Shown piece by piece: positions 52,851-58,988 of a stretch of 64,000 bases of DNA. The notes under the pieces were generated by a model. That model searched no databases and was not told the DNA's origin. It was given only the letters and a program-made list of their open reading frames with translations. Position 1 is the stretch's first letter. Each line of letters opens with the position of its first letter. Position numbers and translations under genes: made by a program. Source of the stretch: AM-0621 sp964386705 (GTDB lineage: Bacteria; Planctomycetota; Planctomycetia; Planctomycetales; Planctomycetaceae); NCBI GenBank assembly GCA_964386705.1, contig CAYLTY010000017.1:1-64000 (forward strand). The letters run 5' to 3'.

Positions 52851-53159
52851 ATGAATAGTCTTTCTTATCTTCAACTCGTCACGCTTCATGAATCGCTGCT
52901 CTTTGCCATTACACGCAATTCCGGAATCGGCTTTCCCAACCGCGATCAAGGCCACCCATTTGTTTCTTCACCAGCAGAGTCAGGCAAGGCGTACCCGAAC
53001 ACATCTCACTCGCCTGATAGATGCGAAATGTTTTACCTTCTCAACGAAGTGATCGCCGCCATTAACGCGGCTTCTAACTCTGAGCCGATGCCGCTAATGG
53101 GGTGGCAGGACTTCAATGCAATGGCACTGAAAGCCAGCAATGAGCATCGCCGCTTCTGA
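52851..53159 (+). CDS. Hypothetical protein of integron cassette 1
   Basis: ATG 52851 is the first start after an in-frame TGA, with AAGG 6 bases upstream. The 102-residue product (begins MNSLSYLQLVTLHESLLFAI) shows no domain I recognise. A hydrophobic first 20 residues is followed by polar sequence, so a signal or anchor is possible. Its stop is 5 bases before the attC core, the usual layout of cassette genes. An antisense frame (52852 down to 52481, starting MWNLQIPSGERRILLTEPSL) shares the CATG start and also looks protein-like, but it runs through the attC-like site, and its ribosome site is poor. Which frame is used cannot be decided from sequence alone. Confidence 0.5.
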   Translation: MNSLSYLQLVTLHESLLFAITRNSGIGFPNRDQGHPFVSSPAESGKAYPNTSHSPDRCEMFYLLNEVIAAINAASNSEPMPLMGWQDFNAMALKASNEHRRF

Positions 53160-53164
53160 ATCCC

Positions 53165-53254
53165 GCCTAACAAGTTGGTCAACTGGAACCGCCGTCCAGC
53201 CGTGTTGTTGATTAGTGGGCCTTGGCGGCGGCCCAGTTACCGTCCGCGTTGTGC
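53165..53254 (+). other. Integron attC site 1
   Basis: The 90-base site has core GCCTAAC at the left and GTTGTGC at the right. Inside, GGTCAACTGG pairs with the CCAGTTACC arm, and CCGCC pairs with GGCGG, around a variable centre. Left arm AACAAGTTGGTCAAC and right arm GTTACCGTCCGCGTTG match site 2 closely. Orientation is plus. Confidence 0.85.
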
Positions 53255-53277
53255 CTCAAAGTTTCTGCGGGCTTCGT

Positions 53278-53937
53278 ATGCCAGAATACACCCACACGCT
53301 AATTCCTGATCGCGTCGACTTCTCACCCGACCCGAAGCAAGTCGGTGCGTTCCTGATTTCTCTGCTAACGCTGGGCGCCGCGCCCTTGAAGCCGACCGTT
53401 ACCGCGTCAAAGCTGTCTGGCGAAGTCCGAACGTTCAAGAATCCCTTCACGGGAAAAACAGATTCCTTCCCGATGCGCAAGGCGGAAACGCTCAAAGACG
53501 TGGCTGCGGTTCCGGGCGCATTGAAAGGGCTCGACGATTACAACGTCACCCTCGCCGGGAAGGGACCGCCCACGCTTCCCGCCTTCGTCTTTGACTTCAA
53601 GGGTAAATACGACTTCCTGGTTCATTGCTGTCGTCGCGCCGAAGTGGTGTCAACCTCGGACTGGCACGACGAAGTTGCGATCAAGCGTAAAGTGGAATTC
53701 TTCGGGCGGCCATGCAGCGCGAAAGATCGGCTGGGCATATATCACAATCCTAATACCCTGGAATTCATTGAGGTGCCGAAGGCAGGTTGCGCGCGGTTTT
53801 GGATCGAGTTTGAGTATGGCAAGATGCTCTTTCCTCGAATCGAGGACCGCCTCGATTTGATCGAGCCGAAGATTGTAGCGGCGGCAGAGAAGGAGTTCGC
53901 CGTCAAGTTTGTCCAAGGCTGTCACTGGTGCGCGTGA
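53278..53937 (+). CDS. Hypothetical protein of integron cassette 2
   Basis: ATG 53278 lies 30 bases after the attC 1 crossover, as is usual for cassette genes; the frame is also open upstream through the attC. The 219-residue protein begins MPEYTHTLIPDRVDFSPDPK. It contains FRTFKNPFTG-like basic stretches, PAFVFDFKGKYDFLVHCCRR, RPCSAKDRLGIYHNPNTLEF and CARFWIEFEYGKMLFPRIED. It ends FVQGCHWCA. There are six cysteines but no signal peptide. The composition is that of a soluble cytoplasmic protein. I do not recognise the family. The stop codon is 1 base before the attC 2 core. Confidence 0.75.
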   Translation: MPEYTHTLIPDRVDFSPDPKQVGAFLISLLTLGAAPLKPTVTASKLSGEVRTFKNPFTGKTDSFPMRKAETLKDVAAVPGALKGLDDYNVTLAGKGPPTLPAFVFDFKGKYDFLVHCCRRAEVVSTSDWHDEVAIKRKVEFFGRPCSAKDRLGIYHNPNTLEFIEVPKAGCARFWIEFEYGKMLFPRIEDRLDLIEPKIVAAAEKEFAVKFVQGCHWCA

Positions 53938-53938
53938 G

Positions 53939-54029
53939 GCACAACAAGGCGGTCAACCCGAGCGGCGGATCGGGCGGGTATTGAAATCAACGGTTCTTGG
54001 CCGCCGCCGGGTTACCTTGGTCGTTGGGC
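53939..54029 (+). other. Integron attC site 2
   Basis: The 91-base site runs from GCACAAC to GTTGGGC. AGGCACAAC at its left (53937-53945) is the exact complement of GTTGTGCCT at the start of cassette 2 (53248-53256), as required of one cassette's two ends. Inner arms: GGTCAACCCGAGCGGCGG against CCGCCGCCGGGTTACC. Confidence 0.9.
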
Positions 54030-54181
54030 CTCAGAACACAGAACCGCAATGAACCGCAAGCCGCTCGCGTCACCGATGCGTTGTCCCTGTTCGATCCATT
54101 GTCCCATGAATGCTTGCGACTGATTGCGTCGTGAAACGCTCGCACCTCAAATGTCCGACCTTGTGGACCGAAGGAACATTT

Positions 54182-54580
54182 ATGCCATCTCCGAAGTTTG
54201 ATGATCGCGGTATCGATGCAAAGACGTATGCACCATTCACGCTGATGAATTGTCTTGCTACTGAATGGGAAGATGTCCGGCTGTCATTCAGCGATTGGGC
54301 GTGGTTCCAACAAAAATACAAGACAGACACGATCGACGATTACTACATGAATGGGTACGGCATCGAAGGCTTGGTGAAGGCTGCTTTGTTTGCAGCCAAA
54401 ATCGACCCAGAAGATGAAGAGATCGACTACAACTCTGAAGGCGATGCCTGCAACATCCATTTCAAAACACTTGCGTTTGCTGTTCGCGCGGCCGAATTGT
54501 CTGTGGCTATGGTCAAGGACAAGAAAACGATCACCGCCGCAATCGAAATTGCTCGTGAACAAGGGTTCGAAGACTCATAA
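54182..54580 (+). CDS. Imm51-like immunity-family protein of integron cassette 3
   Basis: ATG 54182 is chosen for AAGGA at 54171-54175; an earlier ATG at 54110 is in frame but lacks one. The 132-residue product is acidic. The order FTLMNCLATEW, YYMNGYGIEGLVKAALFAAK, IDYNSEGDACNIHFKTL and AFAVRAAELSVAMVKDKKTI resembles the Imm51 immunity family (NGYxxxxL, FDxEx-type acidic strand, then FAxxF helix). Imm proteins neutralise polymorphic toxins delivered by neighbours. No toxin gene is present, so it could protect against toxins from other cells. The assignment is by motif memory only and needs a profile search; the coding call is firmer than the family call. Confidence 0.75.
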   Translation: MPSPKFDDRGIDAKTYAPFTLMNCLATEWEDVRLSFSDWAWFQQKYKTDTIDDYYMNGYGIEGLVKAALFAAKIDPEDEEIDYNSEGDACNIHFKTLAFAVRAAELSVAMVKDKKTITAAIEIAREQGFEDS

Positions 54581-54648
54581 GCGGCTGACTGTCATCCGGC
54601 GAACTGAAAGTGGTTCGGCATCGGAGTGGTCAATGAGCCGCAATCGAG

Positions 54649-54692
54649 GCCCAACAAGCCGGTCAACGCGAGCGGCGGCTCGCGCAGGGTGG
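54649..54692 (+). other. Integron attC site 3, left half only
   Basis: GAGGCCCAAC (54646-54655) is the exact 10-base complement of GTTGGGCCTC at the start of cassette 3 (54023-54032). The left arm AACAAGCCGGTCAACGCGAG then matches sites 1 and 2, but the right arm is missing: the sequence enters an inverted-repeat element. Confidence 0.75.
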
Positions 54693-54800
54693 CACCGGTT
54701 GCCCGTACTCGGGCTACCGGGGTGGCGAGGCCACAAGACGTTATACTTTGAACATCCTGTCGCTCTGCGACCCCGGTAGGCCGAGTACGGCCAGCCGGGG
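54693..54800. repeat. Inverted-repeat element ending the cassette array
   Basis: A 31-base left arm (54693-54723, containing GCCCGTACTCGGGCTACCGG) and its imperfect reverse complement (54770-54800, containing CCGGTAGGCCGAGTACGG) enclose 46 bases. No reading frame of note. It sits where the right arm of attC 3 should be. Confidence 0.6.
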
Positions 54801-54886
54801 CATCCACGAAACACGACTTATCGAGTAACACACACCAGTCCTCAATGTGATACTCAGGGCACTTCATCCCGCCAAGTCTGAACTCG

Positions 54887-55570
54887 CTACAACACCGAGT
54901 GATGAGCCACATCGCGAGCGATTGTGTCTTCGTGCTTTCTCCTCCGTGCCTGGTGACCCAGCGACTCGAAATGTCCGTTCTCGGGATTGAACGCAAACAC
55001 TTCGCCGCTTTCAAACTTATACACCCAACCGTGTAAGCGCAGGCTGCCGCGAGCAACGCCGGCCGCGACGCTGGGGTGCGTCTGCAAGTTTTCGATCTGC
55101 ACGAGAACATGCTCTTGAATCGCGATGTTCAACCGACGTTCCGGGTCGGTGACGTCGGCATAGTTCTCCGACATAATCCGCTGCGTCGTTTCAGCGTGAG
55201 TCAGCCACTTGCGAATGGCGGTCAGCTTCTGAACCGACTCTGGATTGAGCAGAGCTGCCACCGCTCCGCAGTGCGAATGCCCACAGACGATGATTTCCTG
55301 CACCTTGAGGACTGAAACCGCATACTCGACCGTGGCTGCTTCACCGCCGTAGATCGCTCCCGCCGCAGGCACCATCGCTCCCGCATTTCGCAGAATGAAC
55401 AACTCTCCCGGTGCCGTCTGAGTCACCAGATTCGGGTTGATACGTGAGTCAGCGCAGGTGATGAACAAAGCCGACGGGCTTTGCCCATCAGTCAGGTCGT
55501 GGAACAGTTCCTCCTGGTCCGGAAAAACCTGCTTTTGAAACCGATGAAGACCTTGAATGAGGCTTTGCAT
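54887..55570 (-). CDS. Beta-class carbonic anhydrase
   Basis: ATG 55570 (MQSLIQGLHRFQKQVF) is the family start, with GAGGGAA upstream on the minus strand; the open frame extends to 55648 without reason. The product is 227 residues. Zinc ligands are Cys in CADSRINP (about 38), with its Asp-Arg pair, and His/Cys in CGHSHCGAV (about 95-98). ILRNAGAMV and GAIYGGEAATVEYAVSVLKV are conserved. It hydrates CO2 to bicarbonate in the cytoplasm. Upstream on the same strand is a degraded bestrophin fragment, suggesting an old bicarbonate-channel partner. The last 20 residues (GHQARRRKHEDTIARDVAHH) are unusual and basic. Confidence 0.95.
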   Translation of the reverse strand: MQSLIQGLHRFQKQVFPDQEELFHDLTDGQSPSALFITCADSRINPNLVTQTAPGELFILRNAGAMVPAAGAIYGGEAATVEYAVSVLKVQEIIVCGHSHCGAVAALLNPESVQKLTAIRKWLTHAETTQRIMSENYADVTDPERRLNIAIQEHVLVQIENLQTHPSVAAGVARGSLRLHGWVYKFESGEVFAFNPENGHFESLGHQARRRKHEDTIARDVAHHSVL

Positions 55571-55919
55571 GTAGCTGGTTCCCTCGTAAAGGAAGTTCTG
55601 AGGTGGTTGGTAAGTTGGATACGTCGATCGGCGTGGCCGACAACGCATGAACGTTGCCCTCGATCATGTCGCAGAGTCGATCCAACGGCAGATCGCTGAG
55701 GTTCTGGCGGCAGAAAGAATTCTGCAGCTCGACGCCCAATGCATCCAGGGCCAACGGGGGATAGGCTACAAACATCGTCAGCGTGGGAGCGAGACCGTCG
55801 CTTTTCGGCCGATGTATGAGCGCAAACAGCAGCGTCGCTGGCCAGTTGATCCGTGTGGAAGTCGTCGGCAAACTCGCCCGAGCGTTCGCATCGGAACCGA
55901 GAATTGGAGACCTGCTCCC
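55571..55919. other. Region upstream of carbonic anhydrase, with bestrophin remnant
   Basis: No intact gene is supported. It must hold the promoter of carbonic anhydrase and perhaps of the small gene at 55920, and it contains the pseudogene fragment at 55641-55796. Confidence 0.55.
55641..55796 (-). pseudogene. C-terminal remnant of a bestrophin-family channel
   Basis: Read on the minus strand this gives GLAPTLTMFVAYPPLALDAL, then GVELQNSF and LSDLPLDRLCDMIE. Bestrophins end with a segment of the form FVAYxxxALDALGxElexPFGxxPNDLxLDxxCxTIE, which this matches over 50 residues. The channel body (four helices) is absent upstream; the matching ends abruptly near 55800. The PFG...PND part is altered to SFCRQNLSD, as expected of a decaying gene. 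It lies 70 bases upstream of carbonic anhydrase on the same strand. Bestrophins conduct chloride or bicarbonate, so the pair would have made sense as a bicarbonate supply operon. Confidence 0.65.
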
Positions 55920-56222
55920 ATGAAATCAGAACTTCAACAGGAAGCCCTGTCGGTGCTATCCGAGATTTGGTCGTTGTCACCGGATGCTCGACTGGGACAA
56001 ATCTTCGATCTCCTCGGCTTCATGGGCGACATCCAGGTTGGGCATGGGTTGGGCTACATCGAAGACGATGAACTCCTTGCGGTCATGTATCGCCACCGCG
56101 CGGAACTTCTCGCCCGAATCCAAGGCACGCCAGATCAGCAACTGCCGCCAACAAGCGCCGCCGTGTCAGTTTCCGGGAGTTCCACAATCGCAGAATCCGC
56201 GACAGCTTCTGTGAAGGCATAG
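55920..56222 (+). CDS. Small hypothetical protein
   Basis: ATG 55920 follows GGAGA by about 10 bases. The 100-residue product begins MKSELQQEALSVLSEIWSLS and continues PDARLGQIFDLLGFMGDIQ and GYIEDDELLAVMYRHRAELL. It is predicted helical, with no signal peptide or membrane helix. Its last 30 residues are Ser/Thr/Ala-rich and disordered. The ordered part has the look of a conserved family, but I cannot name it. An open frame exists upstream to 55647, but that part is not protein-like and overlaps the bestrophin remnant on the other strand. Confidence 0.7.
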   Translation: MKSELQQEALSVLSEIWSLSPDARLGQIFDLLGFMGDIQVGHGLGYIEDDELLAVMYRHRAELLARIQGTPDQQLPPTSAAVSVSGSSTIAESATASVKA

Positions 56223-56361
56223 CAACGCACATGCAAAACGAATGATCGCCCAGCGAAGGTGAATGTAAATCAAACAGGCGGCGTCTGATGGTCCGTGCGG
56301 CTTACGTCGAGCGGCATGAATTCAGCGGTATAGTTGCGGGCCGTCCGAAACGAGACTCAGT

Positions 56362-57771
56362 TCAATCCCACCACCAAATGGAATCGTCCGCTGGCACGAC
56401 TGACTTGTCGCGGGTGGCTTCGATGTCGCTGGCGCGGGTGGTTTCTTTGGGGACTGATCTCAGGGTTTGGAACGGCTTTAGTTCGACTCCGCCGATCAGG
56501 GCCAGCATCAGTTGGCCGGAGCGTTTCCAGTTGCCGATGGAGGCGACTCGTTTGGGAACGCGAGTGGTCGCGACGGGTGCGCGTTCGGCGTCCAGGAACA
56601 GGTCCATCGACCAGTTTGTTTTCTCGGCCAGACGTTCGGAACGAATCAGCGCGCCGAGGATCGCCAGATCGACGACGTTCTGCAACTCGGCAAAGACGGG
56701 CGATGCGGCGGCCAGCTTCTCGTAGTTGTCTGTGATCTGCTGAGCGAACTTTTGTGATGACGTCTTCGCTGCCGCCGAGCGTTGGCCGGATGCGGCGATG
56801 AACTCGTCCTGCGAGAGCAATTGAACTCGCTGACCGACCAAGCGGAAGACACTGCGATCGGTGTTGGTCTGCAACGCATCGTACTGAGGTGTGAACCACC
56901 AGCGCTGATACAACGTCTCGCCGGGACGTTGTAGATCGAGCGCGCTCTTGATGCCGGGTACTCGCGCCTGGTCCGCTCCCACGGCCATCAGCTTCAGGCG
57001 ATAGTCGGCTTCGACCAGTACCTGAGCCAGATGCGTATCAGCGGGCACGCCCTGCACGGTCACAAGCTGCTGGCCCACAATGCGGGTGAGTTCCTGATAA
57101 CGTTGCCCGATCGCGGCCACCGTGGCGGCTCCATTGTTCTGCTTGGACGCCGCCACCATTTGAGCCAGTTTTTCGGGCTCGGGATCAATCGAGCACCCAA
57201 TCTGCCGGTCATCGCGCGTGCTGCGCAGTGCGACGAGCAGATCATCCAGCCGCAGCGGCGGTCGCCCATTCGTCACACCCACGACGCGACCCACAGAATT
57301 CGCCGCGAAACCTTCCGCTGGCCCGGCAATCACCAGATCGCCGGTCTGCGGATAGATAAAGACGTAATCTATGCGTTGCAGTCCGGCGAGAAAGTTGGCC
57401 TCGCTGGGCACGTGACGGTTCTCTTCCGCAAACTTGCGGCAGAACTTTTCGAGGCGCGGCAACGACACCTTACGCAACGGCGATGACCGATTGAGGTCCT
57501 TGCTCAAGGTCTGCTTGGCAACCGCTTCCAGTCGCTTCAATGATAGCTTGTCGGTGCTCTCGACGGTGGTGATGGCGGACATCAGGCCGCTGGCGTCAAT
57601 GGCGATGCCGCCTTGCCCGTTGCCACCCTGGCCATTTCCTCCCTGATTGTTGCCGCCTTGATTCCCGCCCTGGTTGCCTCCACCAGCAATCTGAGCAGGC
57701 AGTTCGGCCACGATGACCAGCGACCAGAGGCAACACAGCGCACAGCTCACGAGATACCGACGAGCAAACAT
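56362..57771 (-). CDS. Exported DUF1598 protein
   Basis: ATG 57771 has AAAGGGAG 6 bases upstream. The 469-residue protein opens with a signal peptide (RYLVSCALCCLWSLVIVAEL, cleavage near PAQ), then a Gly/Asn/Gln repeat (GGNQGGNQGGNNQGGNGQGG). The DUF1598 region follows: RKVSLPRLEKFCRKFAEENR, GLQRIDYVFIYPQTGDLVIA, RPPLRLDDLLVALRS, and VQGVPADTHLAQVLVEADYR with LKLMAVG. WWFTPQYDAL and VFRLVGQRVQLLSQDEFI are further family features. DUF1598 is known mainly from planctomycetes, with no assigned activity. It ends in SIWWWD, a tryptophan tail. The creatininase-family gene upstream runs in the same direction, 54 bases away. Confidence 0.88.
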   Translation of the reverse strand: MFARRYLVSCALCCLWSLVIVAELPAQIAGGGNQGGNQGGNNQGGNGQGGNGQGGIAIDASGLMSAITTVESTDKLSLKRLEAVAKQTLSKDLNRSSPLRKVSLPRLEKFCRKFAEENRHVPSEANFLAGLQRIDYVFIYPQTGDLVIAGPAEGFAANSVGRVVGVTNGRPPLRLDDLLVALRSTRDDRQIGCSIDPEPEKLAQMVAASKQNNGAATVAAIGQRYQELTRIVGQQLVTVQGVPADTHLAQVLVEADYRLKLMAVGADQARVPGIKSALDLQRPGETLYQRWWFTPQYDALQTNTDRSVFRLVGQRVQLLSQDEFIAASGQRSAAAKTSSQKFAQQITDNYEKLAAASPVFAELQNVVDLAILGALIRSERLAEKTNWSMDLFLDAERAPVATTRVPKRVASIGNWKRSGQLMLALIGGVELKPFQTLRSVPKETTRASDIEATRDKSVVPADDSIWWWD

Positions 57772-57825
57772 GACGACTCCCTTTCGCGGCGGCGGCGGCG
57801 CGCTGCGATTTCTCCACTCACTTCG

Positions 57826-58659
57826 CTATCTCTTGGCAGAGGCAGCCTTGATCGCGGCAACAGCCTTGTCCGTGCGATAGTCGAGGATGCGCCGACCCCA
57901 TTCCACGGTTTTCTCCTGCGGCGCCAGATCAACTCCGTTAATGCGGAACTTGCCCGCCTTGATGCGTTGCTCAGTGCGGATGGTCTTCGGATCGATCGAC
58001 AGCAGTTGAGCACTCATGCCGAAATCATCATGCAGGCCTTCCGGCTCCTGACGAATGCCTTGCGACTCCAGCCAGCCACTGATGTTCCCGTAGTTGTAGA
58101 ACTCAGGGACATAAATGACCTGCGGCTGACCGCCCCATTTCTTGTTGAGATTCTCAGCGACGGCCTTCATGCCCGGCTGATTGCCGCCGCTGTCACCCAG
58201 CAGAATGATCCGCTTGAAGCCGGTCGTCTTAAAGCTGGCGCAGATGTCGGTCAGCATGGCTTGAAAGGTCTCTTCGCGCAGGCTGATTGAACCGGGGTAC
58301 TTCATGTGCAGGGACGGCGGATCAATGTCACCTTCGGGTACATAGGCCACGATCGGCGCGACGAGCGTCTTGCCGAGCTTGTTCGCAATGAGCTGCGTAG
58401 CTCCCTTGAGCACGTAGTTGTGCTTGCCCGTCACGATGTAGGGACCGTTCTGCTCAATGCCGCCGGTGGCGATAATGACGGTGTCGGTCCCGGTCGCCAT
58501 CACGTCGCGAACTTCCATCCACGTGAGGTCTTCGAGAAAGACTGTCTCCACCGCATCAATCGGTCGAGGAGTTTTGGGATCGGGAGCGACAGGATCGGGA
58601 ATCGCAGTCAGAGCCAGAGGCAACAGCAACGCAGGAATTGAGAGAGCGCGCCACAGCAT
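57826..58659 (-). CDS. Exported creatininase-family amidohydrolase with altered metal site
   Basis: ATG 58659 has AGGAG upstream and begins a signal peptide (LSIPALLLPLALTAIPDPVA). The 277-residue protein has the creatininase fold order: VFLEDLTWMEVRDVMATGTD, IIATGGIEQNGPYIVTGKHN, GDIDPPSLHMKYPGSISLRE and IILLGDSGGNQPGMKAVAEN. In characterised creatininases the metal ligands include Glu and His of an EQHGP motif, an Asp in the next loop and a His in GNHGGN. Here these read EQNGP, GKHN and GDSGGN, so two or more ligands differ. The subfamily may bind metal differently or use another substrate. The protein is exported, unlike cytoplasmic creatininase. Confidence 0.85.
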   Translation of the reverse strand: MLWRALSIPALLLPLALTAIPDPVAPDPKTPRPIDAVETVFLEDLTWMEVRDVMATGTDTVIIATGGIEQNGPYIVTGKHNYVLKGATQLIANKLGKTLVAPIVAYVPEGDIDPPSLHMKYPGSISLREETFQAMLTDICASFKTTGFKRIILLGDSGGNQPGMKAVAENLNKKWGGQPQVIYVPEFYNYGNISGWLESQGIRQEPEGLHDDFGMSAQLLSIDPKTIRTEQRIKAGKFRINGVDLAPQEKTVEWGRRILDYRTDKAVAAIKAASAKR

Positions 58660-58689
58660 GATTCACTCCTGAGTGAGATTGTCGAACTT

Positions 58690-58710
58690 CGCGAGCAATG
58701 GTTGCTCGCG
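58690..58710. promoter_or_regulatory. 9-base perfect inverted repeat upstream of the creatininase-family gene
   Basis: CGCGAGCAA, three bases, TTGCTCGCG. It lies 31 bases upstream of the start codon, where a dimeric repressor would block transcription or translation. It could also be a 5' leader hairpin. Confidence 0.4.
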
Positions 58711-58808
58711 GATCTACAGCCGGTGTCCCCATCGCGAGGACGGCAGGCAGAGTAGCTCAAGCGGCTCAAACATGGAGTAGTCCGGCTTGAGGGGACTGTG
58801 CAGCGATG

Positions 58809-58885
58809 GGCCCCCACCCCCCCCCCCCCGCCCCCCGCGCGGGGCGCGGGGTGCGCCCGCCTGTAGGAGCGCAGTGTGGGGGGGG
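58809..58885. other. Homopolymeric C/G tract
   Basis: A run of 13 C (58817-58829) is followed by six C, GCGCGGGGCGCGGGG and, 28 bases later, a run of eight G (58878-58885). Such runs are absent elsewhere in the window apart from the short palindromic repeats. It could form G-quadruplexes or be an assembly or sequencing error. Confidence 0.6.
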
Positions 58886-58988
58886 TTAGGGTAAACCCGG
58901 CCTCGTAGTAACCCCATGCTTCGAACCGCGGGCCACGGCGTTATGATGGAAGCCGATTGAAATTCCGTCCTTCCGCTGTGTGATTCTT

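Larger units (their letters stand above)
54581..54886. other. Gene-free stretch between cassette 3 and carbonic anhydrase
   Basis: It contains half an attC site and the inverted-repeat element above. The remaining 86 bases before the carbonic anhydrase stop show nothing I can name. Confidence 0.6.
58660..58988. other. Gene-free divergent region before ygfZ
   Basis: It holds the inverted repeat at 58690-58710 and a C/G homopolymer tract (listed next). Nothing else is supported. Confidence 0.5.

Noticed and set aside
54693..54800. tRNA gene or rho-independent terminator
   Set aside because: The inverted arms are too long and separated by 46 bases, with no T-run, cloverleaf or anticodon arm.
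52229..54890. CRISPR array
   Set aside because: The repeated arms are spaced 700 bases apart with genes between and show inverted core symmetry, which fits attC sites and not CRISPR repeats.
55492..55980. Minus-strand frame of 162 residues upstream of carbonic anhydrase
   Set aside because: Its composition is not protein-like, and a different minus frame in the same place carries the bestrophin similarity.
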